A DNA stretch of 47,578 nt from Sulfonitrofixus sp039714575 (GTDB lineage Bacteria; Campylobacterota; Campylobacteria; Campylobacterales; Sulfurimonadaceae). Of this stretch, positions 1 through 6,497 are shown piece by piece. Below the pieces are notes generated by a model. It had not been told where the DNA came from and made no database searches. It was given only the letters and a program-made list of their open reading frames with translations. The position numbers and the translations under genes are program-made. The stretch covers positions 1 to 47,578 of the forward strand of contig JBDLJE010000009.1 of the NCBI GenBank assembly GCA_039714575.1, given 5' to 3'. Position 1 is the first letter of the stretch, and the number at the start of each line of letters is the position of its first letter.

Positions 1-2
1 AT

Positions 3-134
3 AAGATCAAACTCCGAAATATCGGCTATCGACTTGCCTATGAGGTTAAAGATAAAGAGATCGTTGTGCTGGTTCTTAGCGTTGGAAAACGAGAGAACAA
101 CAGTGTTTATAACCATCTGAAAGACAGAAAATGA
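3..134 (+). CDS. RelE/ParE-family toxin, C-terminal fragment (cut by window edge)
   Basis: An open frame runs in from the left edge and ends at TGA 132-134, giving 43 residues. It reads IKLRNIGYRLAYEV, then VVVLVLSVGKRENNSVY near the end. The pattern K-I-K-L-R..GYRL.YEV....V.V.VGKRE is the classic C-terminal part of RelE/ParE-type II toxins, which are mRNA interferases or gyrase inhibitors depending on subfamily. The N-terminal half and any antitoxin lie outside the window, so activity and subfamily cannot be judged. No antitoxin follows in the next 190 bases. The family call is fairly secure; RelE versus ParE is not resolved. Confidence 0.7.
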   Translation, partial: KIKLRNIGYRLAYEVKDKEIVVLVLSVGKRENNSVYNHLKDRK

Positions 135-142
135 TCAGCAGA

Positions 143-227
143 TTCACGACTCACAACTAAGTTGTTCCCAGGGTCTGCCCCTCCGGGTATGCACTGCGAA
201 ACAAGTTCTTCACGACTCACAACCAAG
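143..227. repeat. Short direct repeat flanking a fragment resembling repeat R1
   Basis: TTCACGACTCACAACyAAG occurs at 143-161 and again at 209-227, differing at one base. Between the copies, CCCCTCCGG followed by TAT and GCACTGC (about 178-197) resembles an internal block of the R1 intergenic repeat (compare 3397-3417). This may be a decayed R1-type element next to the toxin fragment. The match is short and imperfect. Confidence 0.35.
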
Positions 228-297
228 CTTATGCGACATCACAGCGGCCTTCTCTTAATATATAAAAAAATCTAATACATTTGAGTGTAAAAAAGTG

Positions 298-303
298 TAT
301 AAT
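298..303 (+). promoter_or_regulatory. -10 promoter element of the Cys-rich GKCG protein
   Basis: The hexamer TATAAT, in context AGTGTATAATAAC, places transcription start near 310. That is 21 bases before the ATG at 331, which has AGGA at 321-324. It argues against a start at the upstream in-frame GTG at 295, which would lie before the transcript. Confidence 0.6.
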
Positions 304-330
304 AACCGCAAATCACTCCAAGGAAACACA

Positions 331-627
331 ATGTTAAAACACCTCTCTTCAATACTGTTTGCAGCTCTGCTAATGGCAGGCTTTACAACACTCAGTGCAG
401 CCGACATGAAATGCGGCGCCGGTAAATGCGGCACCTCTATGTCTAAAGATATGAACGGCAAAGGCTGTACAGACTGTAATAAAGAGTGTAAAAACCCTGA
501 CTGCGCTGCAAAAAAAGACCCTAGCAAACCATGCGACTGTCCACGTGACGAAAACGGCAAGATGAAATGCGGCGGTCAGAAGTCTGATGGACAAATGAAG
601 TGCGGCGCAGGAAAGTGCGGTAAATAG
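331..627 (+). CDS. Small secreted Cys-rich GKCG protein, bufferin/HvfA-like RiPP precursor candidate
   Basis: This is a 98-residue protein. A Sec signal peptide (about residues 1-24, ending in TLSAA) is followed by a mature part of about 75 residues with 11 cysteines. MKCGAGKCG occurs right after the cleavage site and MKCGAGKCGK ends the protein. Between them lie DC, EC, PC and DC pairs in a Lys-rich, hydrophilic stretch. Periplasmic precursors with repeated GKCG cores are known as bufferins or HvfA; their cysteines are modified by MNIO (DUF692) enzymes to bind copper. No MNIO oxidase or DUF2063 partner is encoded in this window, so modification is unproven. ATG 331 was chosen from its AGGA site and the upstream -10 box. 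An unmodified metal-binding protein is the main alternative. Confidence 0.6.
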   Translation: MLKHLSSILFAALLMAGFTTLSAADMKCGAGKCGTSMSKDMNGKGCTDCNKECKNPDCAAKKDPSKPCDCPRDENGKMKCGGQKSDGQMKCGAGKCGK

Positions 628-690
628 TTCTAACTTAACTGTCGATCCCCGGTTGTAACCCTTGTTACAGCCTACATCGTGGATCACTTT

Positions 691-960
691 TTAGATATTT
701 AGTTTCAATTTGCCTGTTGCATAGTTATGAACTAAAGCTTGAATAATGTTTTGGTATGAAATACCTATATCATTTGCACGCTGCTTAATAAAGTCCAGAT
801 CGGCTTGCTTCATATTAATGCTTATCTGTTTTTTCTGTTTTAAGTAAGCCAATGTTTTTGCAGCCTCTACTTTTATCTGCTCATTGTCAAAAGCACTATG
901 TTCAATATTACCGCTTTCGATAGCATCTAAAAGCTCTAACTCTTCGTTGTCATACTTCAT
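691..960 (-). CDS. Antitoxin of a BrnT/BrnA-like type II toxin-antitoxin pair
   Basis: This 89-residue protein is the second gene of a two-gene unit. Its ATG overlaps the stop of the upstream toxin gene by 4 bases (957-960). The N-terminal part is acidic (NEELELLDAIESG). The C-terminal half, with KKQISINMKQADLDFIKQRA then GISYQNIIQALVHNYATGKL, has the pattern of a ribbon-helix-helix DNA-binding domain: a short beta strand with alternating residues, then two helices. Toxin-first order with a ribbon-helix-helix antitoxin is typical of BrnTA. The family predicts that it neutralises the toxin and represses the operon. Assignment to BrnA rather than another ribbon-helix-helix antitoxin is uncertain. 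Confidence 0.65.
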   Translation of the reverse strand: MKYDNEELELLDAIESGNIEHSAFDNEQIKVEAAKTLAYLKQKKQISINMKQADLDFIKQRANDIGISYQNIIQALVHNYATGKLKLNI

Positions 961-1229
961 GACTCTTCTCCTTTATACTTTTTATTTAACTTCCTGCTTG
1001 GAATAATATTTTTTAAAAATATATCATCGCCATCTATTACATATGGAATATAGTGTATATAACCCTCTAAAGAGACAACATAGATATGTTGATTAGGATA
1101 CTTCTCCTTGTTTGGATGTATATAATCATCAAGAACACCATTTTTAGACATTGCTTTTAAAACATCTTCAAAACTAAAACCTCGTGTCGACTTTAAAATG
1201 GCATTCTTATCATCATTCCACTTATACAA
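957..1229 (-). CDS. BrnT-like toxin (probable ribonuclease)
   Basis: This 90-residue protein begins YKWNDDKNAILKSTRGFSFEDV, matching the opening of BrnT-type toxins: an aromatic-rich W-D/N-..KN segment, then a GFSFEDV helix. A later strand carries HIYVVSLEGYIHYIPYVI. BrnT proteins are small RelE-fold ribonucleases. The start codon is TTG (1229-1227) with GGAG about nine bases upstream; no other start fits the homologous opening. The gene overlaps the antitoxin by 4 bases. An inverted repeat at 1251-1267 lies just upstream and could be the operator. Family assignment is by pattern only, and catalytic residues were not checked against a known structure. Confidence 0.6.
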   Translation of the reverse strand: MYKWNDDKNAILKSTRGFSFEDVLKAMSKNGVLDDYIHPNKEKYPNQHIYVVSLEGYIHYIPYVIDGDDIFLKNIIPSRKLNKKYKGEES

Positions 1230-1250
1230 TATATTTCTCCATATATGTAG

Positions 1251-1267
1251 TCATTACAATATAATGA
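1251..1267. promoter_or_regulatory. Inverted repeat, candidate toxin-antitoxin operator
   Basis: TCATTA - CAATA - TAATGA is a perfect 6-bp inverted repeat with a 5-bp spacer, 22 bases before the toxin start. Autoregulatory ribbon-helix-helix antitoxins usually bind such repeats over their own promoter. The role is inferred from position. Confidence 0.4.
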
Positions 1268-1323
1268 TATACAATAAATATTTAACTTCGTATAAAAAAA
1301 CTAAACTACCTCGTTATCGAGAG

Positions 1324-3129
1324 CTAGCTGCCCTGCAACAGCTCCAGAAACTTCTCCCCGTAACGCTCGAACTTCACTTCGCCTATACCACCGACCTGCA
1401 GCATCTCATCTTTTGTCTGCGGTTTTTTTGCTGCCATCTCTTTGAGGGTCTTGTCGCCAAAGACAATATAGGCCGGAACACCCTGCTCCTGCGCGATCTC
1501 ATGGCGCAAGGTACGAAGCGAGTCAAAGAGCTCGACATCATAGTCAAAGCTTTCAGGCGCCGACTTTTTGACCGTTTTGGCTTTGACGTTAAGACGCTCA
1601 CTGCGAATAAGCAGCGGCTCATGACCCTTTAAGATCTTCAGGCCTCTCTCACTCAGCATCAGACCCTGATGTTCATTGACATTAAGCGCTTCGACCTCCA
1701 ACAGACGGTCGATGATGACAAACCACTGCTTTTTACTCAGCTTCTCGCCGACACCGTAGACACTCAAGGCATCATGCCCGTTTGCCAGGATCTTCTGCTC
1801 TCGAGAACCCCGCAGGATGTCAATAAGATAGTTCTTGCCGAAAGACTGCCCGGTCCGATAGACCGTCGAGAGCAGCATCTGCGCTTCGGTCGAGATGTCG
1901 CGCTTGTCATGGTCGGGCTCCAGACAGTTGTCGCACTTGTCGCCGCACACCGCCAAGTCGTCATTGAAGTAGGCCGCCAACTGCTGATGACGGCAGGTCT
2001 CGCTGCTGGCAAAACGCTGGATCGTGGCCAGTTTTTGCAGCAGATGCGCCTTATACTGCTCATCGCCGTCGTTCATCTCGACAAAACGCTTCTGCTGAAT
2101 GGTGTCGCCCGCACTGAAGAGCAGGACCACATCGGCATGGTCGCCGTCGCGCCCCGCGCGCCCTATCTCCTGATAGTAGTTCTCCAGGGTCTTCGGCAGT
2201 GACATGTGCACCACAAAACGGATGTTGCTTTTGTCGATACCCATCCCAAAGGCGATGGTCGCAACGATGATCTTAACCTCGTCATGGACAAAGTCGTGAA
2301 AGACCTTGTTTCGCTGTTGGCTCGGCATCCCGGCGTGGTAGGCCGCTGCCGCGTAGCCCTTTTTCTGCAGATGTGCGGCAATGGCTTCGACGTTTTTACG
2401 GGAGAAGGCGTAGACGATGCCGCTCTCCTCTTTGTGGTCATCCAGAAAGTCCGTCAGCTGGTCGTAACCGTCTTTAATGCGGTGACGCGCCGTGATCTGC
2501 AGGTTCTCTCTGAAAACAGACCCCTGCAGAAGCGCTGCGTTGTCAAGTCTGAGGTTGCGGACAATGTCACTGCGGACATGCTCTGTCGCCGTTGCGGTAA
2601 AGGCAGCGACCGGTACGTTGGGATAGGTCTCTTTCAGCTGCGACAGTGCTCTGTAGTCCCCGCGAAACTCATGCCCCCACTCACTGATACAGTGCGCCTC
2701 GTCCACCACAAAGTAGTTCAGCTTTATCTGCGAAAGAGTGTTCCGCATGCCGTCGGTGTTAAGACGTTCGGGAGAGAGGTATAGAAAGTCGACCTCCCCC
2801 GCATACAGACGGCGCACAATGTCGCTGCTCTCTTCGGAACCCTGCATCGAGGAGAGCATCTCGGCGCGCATCCCCTGAGCTTTAAGGCTCTGAACCTGGT
2901 CGTGCATAAGCGCCAACAGCGGCGAGATAACCACGGTCGTCCCCTCCATCAAAAGTGTCGGCAGCTGAAAAGAGAGGGACTTTCCGCCTCCCGTCGGCAG
3001 GATCATCAGCAGGTCTCTGCCGTTTAAGATGGCATCGACGGCCTCTTCTTGCAGAGGACGGAACGCTTTGTGCCCAAACTGGGACTGTAAGACTTTGTAT
3101 TTTTGTTCTGTGTAGTCGTTTTGAGGCAT
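1324..3129 (-). CDS. recQ: ATP-dependent DNA helicase RecQ
   Basis: This is a 601-residue 3'-5' DNA helicase of recombination and fork repair, close to the usual length (about 610 in E. coli). Visible in order are Walker A TGGGKS (about 46-51), DEAH box VVDEAH (141-146), motif III AFTATAT (176-182), motif VI QEIGRAGRDG (320-329) and the RecQ zinc site with Cys379, Cys395, Cys399 and Cys402. A C-terminal HRDC domain carries ..AYIVFGDKTLKEMA.. and ends near FLELLQG. All catalytic motifs look intact. The gene stands alone: the TA pair lies downstream, and repeat R1 copy A separates its start from the mod operon. A purine-rich AGAAGAG site precedes the ATG. Confidence 0.97.
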   Translation of the reverse strand: MPQNDYTEQKYKVLQSQFGHKAFRPLQEEAVDAILNGRDLLMILPTGGGKSLSFQLPTLLMEGTTVVISPLLALMHDQVQSLKAQGMRAEMLSSMQGSEESSDIVRRLYAGEVDFLYLSPERLNTDGMRNTLSQIKLNYFVVDEAHCISEWGHEFRGDYRALSQLKETYPNVPVAAFTATATEHVRSDIVRNLRLDNAALLQGSVFRENLQITARHRIKDGYDQLTDFLDDHKEESGIVYAFSRKNVEAIAAHLQKKGYAAAAYHAGMPSQQRNKVFHDFVHDEVKIIVATIAFGMGIDKSNIRFVVHMSLPKTLENYYQEIGRAGRDGDHADVVLLFSAGDTIQQKRFVEMNDGDEQYKAHLLQKLATIQRFASSETCRHQQLAAYFNDDLAVCGDKCDNCLEPDHDKRDISTEAQMLLSTVYRTGQSFGKNYLIDILRGSREQKILANGHDALSVYGVGEKLSKKQWFVIIDRLLEVEALNVNEHQGLMLSERGLKILKGHEPLLIRSERLNVKAKTVKKSAPESFDYDVELFDSLRTLRHEIAQEQGVPAYIVFGDKTLKEMAAKKPQTKDEMLQVGGIGEVKFERYGEKFLELLQGS

Positions 3130-3267
3130 CTTCTCTTCTTTTTAATTCTTATAGATATGGTAGCAGTTTTTTTATAGTAACCCTCAATATTGTGGCAATT
3201 GTCTTCTGTTTTTGACGTATTCTATGATTACTTTGATTTAGACTTTTATATCAGTTTTGACTTCTTT

Positions 3268-3713
3268 GATTACTTCATATCACTAGGATGTTACTTTTCT
3301 TCTCTGCTCGTACAGAGAAGAAACCTAACGAAAAGAAGAGAGTACGAACGCGGGTACAGTTACATATAGATACATCATATATTTGGAGTCACGAAACCCC
3401 TCCGGCTATTTGCACTGCACCAAGACGCAAAAATAGCGAAATCAAGTCCCAACTCATCAAAAGCTTTAGCTTTTAGATTCAAATAGATGCGTTACCGCTT
3501 GGCTCTTTTCGTGACATCTGCAGAGTTGAGCGTAAGGAGAGAAGAAGCGTTAAAAAAACGGCTTTGTTTGAGCGTAGCGAGTTAGTCGTTTTTAGTGACT
3601 GAGCGAGTGGAGTGAAAGTACCCGATAGCTATCGGGCTCGAAGCCGTCATGAGAGGTTTTTTGGTTTCGTTTTTTTGCGGAGAAAAAAAGGAAAGGGGAG
3701 TCGATAAGGTTTC
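3268..3713 (+). repeat. Intergenic mosaic repeat R1, copy A
   Basis: The 672-base gap between recQ and modC holds no credible gene; most of it is this repeat. It shares ordered blocks with copy C (14341-14758). These include TTACTTCATATC at the start, GAAACCTAACGAAAAGAA, CGGGTACAGTTACA, GGAGTCACGAAACCCCTCC, ACCAAGACGCA, an identical 55-base block (3459-3513 equals 14578-14632), the palindrome CCCGATAGCTATCGGG (3621-3636), and an end like GGTTTCGTTTTTTGCG plus an A-rich tract. Copy A has about 70 extra bases (3531-3600) and lacks the GCGGCATTTAGTGCCGC hairpin block found in copies B, C and D. No transposase or terminal inverted repeats are visible. Function unknown. Confidence 0.8.
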
Positions 3714-3754
3714 TAATTCAATTAAAGGTGTTAAGACAAAAAGAGTTGTGAACC

Positions 3755-3768
3755 CCTGCCTTTGCAGG
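3755..3768. repeat. Small palindrome, REP-like or weak terminator
   Basis: CCTGC-CTTT-GCAGG forms a 5-bp stem in the context GAACCCCTGCCTTTGCAGGAATAACG. This resembles the short extragenic palindromes seen in many proteobacteria. It lies 34 bases past the modC stop and could also end the mod transcript, but no T-tract directly follows on the minus strand. Confidence 0.35.
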
Positions 3769-3801
3769 AATAACGAAGTCGTGGCGACAGCTAACTAGGT
3801 G

Positions 3802-4662
3802 TTACGCCTTCAACTTACTCAGTGACGGCGAAAACGCCTTCGTACTGACCTGCACCCGCTCACCCACAACAAAAGAAGCCGCCTCCTCAGCATCCAAAAC
3901 CACCTCAACGATCTGCTGACCGATCGCCACAACAGCGATATGGATAACATCGGCTTTGACAATGTCAAGCAGTTCGCCCGTCAGTGAGAACTTCTGAGAA
4001 CCCTGCGTCTTTAAGAGCACCTCTTTAGGCGTACCGTCTTGAACCGCCCTGCCTTGCTCAAGCACGATAACACGGTCCGCCAGACGGTAGATCTCGCTGG
4101 GGTCGTGAGAGACCATGATGGTCGTAGTGCCGAACTCTCTGTGCAGCTTTAAGATGTCGCGCTGCAGTTTGGTCCGCATAGCAGGGTCGAGCGCCGAAAG
4201 CGGCTCATCCATCAAGAGCAGCTTAGGACGGTTCATCATCGCCCGGCAGAGCGAGACCCTCTGCTTTTGACCGCCGCTGAGAGTCGCAGGCAGACGGTCT
4301 CTCAGTTCATAAAGGCCGGTCATCTCCAACAGATGTCTGGCAAGGTCATAGTCTTTGGCAACATAGAGCAGGTTCTGCTCCACACTCATGTTGGCAAAGA
4401 GCGCATAGTCCTGAAAGACAAAACCGATACCCCGTTTTTGCGGCGCCAAAACACTGCGGCTGTTTTGCCAGACATCTCCGCTGACATCTATAACACCCTC
4501 CGCCTTTTCAAGCCCTGCCAAAATGCGCAGCAGTGTCGTTTTTCCACTGCCGCTTTGACCGGCCAAAGCGACAAAAGCGTGCTCTTCAATCGCCATATCG
4601 ACGTCAAGCGCCATCTCTCCTGCACTGCCTTGAAGAACCTTATGGATCGTAATGTTTACCAT
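3802..4662 (-). CDS. modC: Molybdate ABC transporter ATP-binding protein ModC
   Basis: This 286-residue ATPase powers the ModB channel for molybdate import at the inner membrane. Walker A GQSGSGKT is at 35-42, a Q-loop VFQDYALF near 82-89, the signature LSGGQ at 128-132 and Walker B LLLMDEP at 148-154, followed by SALDP. The H-loop is TIMVSHDPSEIYRL. After the nucleotide domain, a C-terminal TOBE-type segment (about 225-286) probably senses molybdate, shorter than in E. coli ModC (352). Its first base overlaps the modB stop by 1 nt. It is the last gene of the modE-porin-modA-mop-modB-modC unit. Tungstate as substrate cannot be excluded from sequence. Confidence 0.93.
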   Translation of the reverse strand: MVNITIHKVLQGSAGEMALDVDMAIEEHAFVALAGQSGSGKTTLLRILAGLEKAEGVIDVSGDVWQNSRSVLAPQKRGIGFVFQDYALFANMSVEQNLLYVAKDYDLARHLLEMTGLYELRDRLPATLSGGQKQRVSLCRAMMNRPKLLLMDEPLSALDPAMRTKLQRDILKLHREFGTTTIMVSHDPSEIYRLADRVIVLEQGRAVQDGTPKEVLLKTQGSQKFSLTGELLDIVKADVIHIAVVAIGQQIVEVVLDAEEAASFVVGERVQVSTKAFSPSLSKLKA

Positions 4663-5354
4663 TATCGTATACCTATACGCTTGTTATGGTGCTGGTTGAA
4701 CATGTAGACGCCGAGCAGCACCGTAAAACTCATCACCAACATGATGATACTGTAGACGTGTGCCTGCGAATAGTCCATCACCTCGACAAACTCATAGATC
4801 GCCACAGAAGCCACCTTCGTCTCGCCGGGGATGGAACCGCCCACCATCAACACCACGCCGAATTCGCCGACGGTGTGGGCAAAGGTGACGATAAGCGCCG
4901 TCAACACCGCCGGTTTGATGTTCGGCAGTGCTACGCGCCACAGCGTCTGAAACCTGCTTTTTCCCGCGATATACGAGGCCTCCAGCATGTTTTTGTTCAG
5001 TGACTCAAAACCGCCCTGCAGCGGCTGCACCATAAACGGAAAGGAGTAGAAGACACTGGCGATCACCAGACCCGTAAAGTTAAAGACCAGTTTGATGCCG
5101 AAGGTCTCTTCAAAAAAAGCACCGACCGGCGAGTTGTGCGAGAGGGCGACAAGGATGTAAAAACCAAGGACAGACGGCGGAAGAACGATAGGAAGAGAGG
5201 TGACGGCTTCCACAAACGGTTTACACCTGCACTTTGTCTGACTCAGCCACCAGCTGATCGGCATGGCGATGATAAAAAGAATAAGCGTTGTTATGCCGGC
5301 CAGCTTGAACGAAAGCAAAAAGGGTTCAAGGTCCAGTGCTGCAAAATCTATCAT
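4662..5354 (-). CDS. modB: Molybdate ABC transporter permease ModB
   Basis: This 230-residue membrane permease forms the molybdate channel with ModC. About five hydrophobic segments are visible, starting with LAGITTLILFIIAMPISWWL and ending with YSIIMLVMSFTVLLGVYMF. The cytoplasmic EAA-type coupling loop reads EASYIAGKSRFQTLWRVALP near residues 125-145, which would dock on ModC. The length is normal for the family (about 229 in E. coli). The start overlaps the mop gene by 4 bases, and the stop shares one base with the modC ATG, so the whole set is translationally coupled. Confidence 0.93.
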   Translation of the reverse strand: MIDFAALDLEPFLLSFKLAGITTLILFIIAMPISWWLSQTKCRCKPFVEAVTSLPIVLPPSVLGFYILVALSHNSPVGAFFEETFGIKLVFNFTGLVIASVFYSFPFMVQPLQGGFESLNKNMLEASYIAGKSRFQTLWRVALPNIKPAVLTALIVTFAHTVGEFGVVLMVGGSIPGETKVASVAIYEFVEVMDYSQAHVYSIIMLVMSFTVLLGVYMFNQHHNKRIGIR

Positions 5355-5746
5355 AATATCTCCACGATAGAGAGTTCGCTTGACTTTATGAGCGCCACGG
5401 CCTTGCTGCCGACTTCCAGCTCCATCTTCAGAGCCGATTCACGGGTAATAACACTCTCCCAGGTCTGACCTTCAAATGCAAAGATCACACTGCAGAGCAG
5501 ACTGCCCATGTTGAGCCGCTCTATCGTCACCGCAAGCTGGTTGGAGATGCTTATGGTCTCTACTCTCTCTTTTGACAAAGCTATATTGGTCGCTTTCGCC
5601 CCCAAGGTCACTTTTGAACCGACAACAAGCGCTTCATTCAGCTCCAGCGCCATCATCCGCATAGGTTGGCCGACTGCGTCAAAACTGACAATGTTGATGG
5701 TGTCAATACTCTGTATCTCGGTGATCGTCGCAGTTACTTTGTTCAT
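5351..5746 (-). CDS. Mop/TOBE-domain molybdate-binding protein
   Basis: This 131-residue protein consists of two tandem TOBE (Mop) domains: about 2-66 (NKVTATITEIQSIDTINIVSF ... LVVGSKVTLGAKATNIALS) and about 67-131 (NQLAVTIERLNMGSLLCSVIF ... LEVGSKAVALIKSSELSIVEIL). Such di-Mop proteins bind molybdate or tungstate oxyanions and act as intracellular stores or sensors. It lies between modA and modB with 4-base overlaps at both ends, so it is made in step with the transporter. There is no signal peptide or DNA-binding domain, so storage is more likely than regulation. The downstream ModC has its own C-terminal TOBE segment. Confidence 0.85.
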   Translation of the reverse strand: MNKVTATITEIQSIDTINIVSFDAVGQPMRMMALELNEALVVGSKVTLGAKATNIALSKERVETISISNQLAVTIERLNMGSLLCSVIFAFEGQTWESVITRESALKMELEVGSKAVALIKSSELSIVEIL

Positions 5747-6489
5747 GGGATGATGTACCCATATTTTTTGAGGATCGTTTCTCCCTGTTCGCTGAGAATA
5801 AAGTCATAGAAAGCTCTGTACTCACTGCTGCCTTCACCGTATTTCAGCAGAACGATCCCCTGTTCGATAGGGGTATAAAGCGCCGGGTCTACCGATACCC
5901 AATTCACATTCTCATCGTACTGTGCCATTTTTGAACTGTAGAGTGACGACTTCGCGATGATGCCGATATCGGCTGCGATAACCGCGTAAGAGACCGTTTG
6001 CGATATGGATTCGGCATAGACGAACTTCTCTTTAACCTCATCGTAGATCTTTGCATTTCGCATGGCCTCCTCTGCAGCTTTGCCGTAGGGTGCTGTTTTT
6101 GGGTTTGCTACTGCGATCTTTTTGATCTTTTCATCTCGAAGAATATCGATGCCTCTGGAGAAATCCGCCTTTTTAACACTCAAAAATGCCAGAGCACCCT
6201 GAGCATAGACAAGAGGTTTAGTAATGGCGATCTTGTCGTCGTAAAGTGCTTGCGGAAACTTCATGTCGGCAGACATAAAAAGTCCGTAAGGGGCACCGTT
6301 CTTGATCTGTGCCGCCAATTTACCGCTTCCGCCCAGGGTAACACGAACTTTAGTGTTTGGATGATGTTTAATAAACGCTGTTTTTAACTCATCGATGGCG
6401 TAACTGACATTTGCCGCGACTGCGATGGTGATCTCACCTGCACTAAGTGTCACACTCATAAACATCAATGCCATCAATATTTTTTTCAT
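5743..6489 (-). CDS. modA: Molybdate ABC transporter substrate-binding protein ModA
   Basis: This 248-residue periplasmic binding protein has a signal peptide at about residues 1-17 (KKILMALMFMSVTLSAGE). Family hallmarks are ITIAVAANVSYAIDELKTAF, VTLGGSGKLAAQIKNGAPYGLFMSADMKFP, and later ANPKTAPYGKAAEEAM and ADIGIIAKSSL. These supply the Ser and Tyr contacts to the oxyanion in ModA proteins. It delivers molybdate, possibly tungstate, to ModB/ModC. It starts 8 bases after the barrel gene and overlaps mop by 4 bases. The family call is firm; preference between Mo and W is not readable here. Confidence 0.93.
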   Translation of the reverse strand: MKKILMALMFMSVTLSAGEITIAVAANVSYAIDELKTAFIKHHPNTKVRVTLGGSGKLAAQIKNGAPYGLFMSADMKFPQALYDDKIAITKPLVYAQGALAFLSVKKADFSRGIDILRDEKIKKIAVANPKTAPYGKAAEEAMRNAKIYDEVKEKFVYAESISQTVSYAVIAADIGIIAKSSLYSSKMAQYDENVNWVSVDPALYTPIEQGIVLLKYGEGSSEYRAFYDFILSEQGETILKKYGYIIP

Positions 6490-6497
6490 CTAATCGC

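Noticed and set aside
651..669. TGTAAC-CCTT-GTTACA after the Cys-rich gene as a sixth Pho box
   Set aside because: Half-sites are 9-10 bases apart rather than 11, and it lies past the gene's stop between convergent genes, so it is better read as a hairpin.
3288..3476. A 62-codon open frame within repeat R1 copy A
   Set aside because: It lies wholly inside the repeat, the frame is not kept in copy C, and there is no ribosome site.
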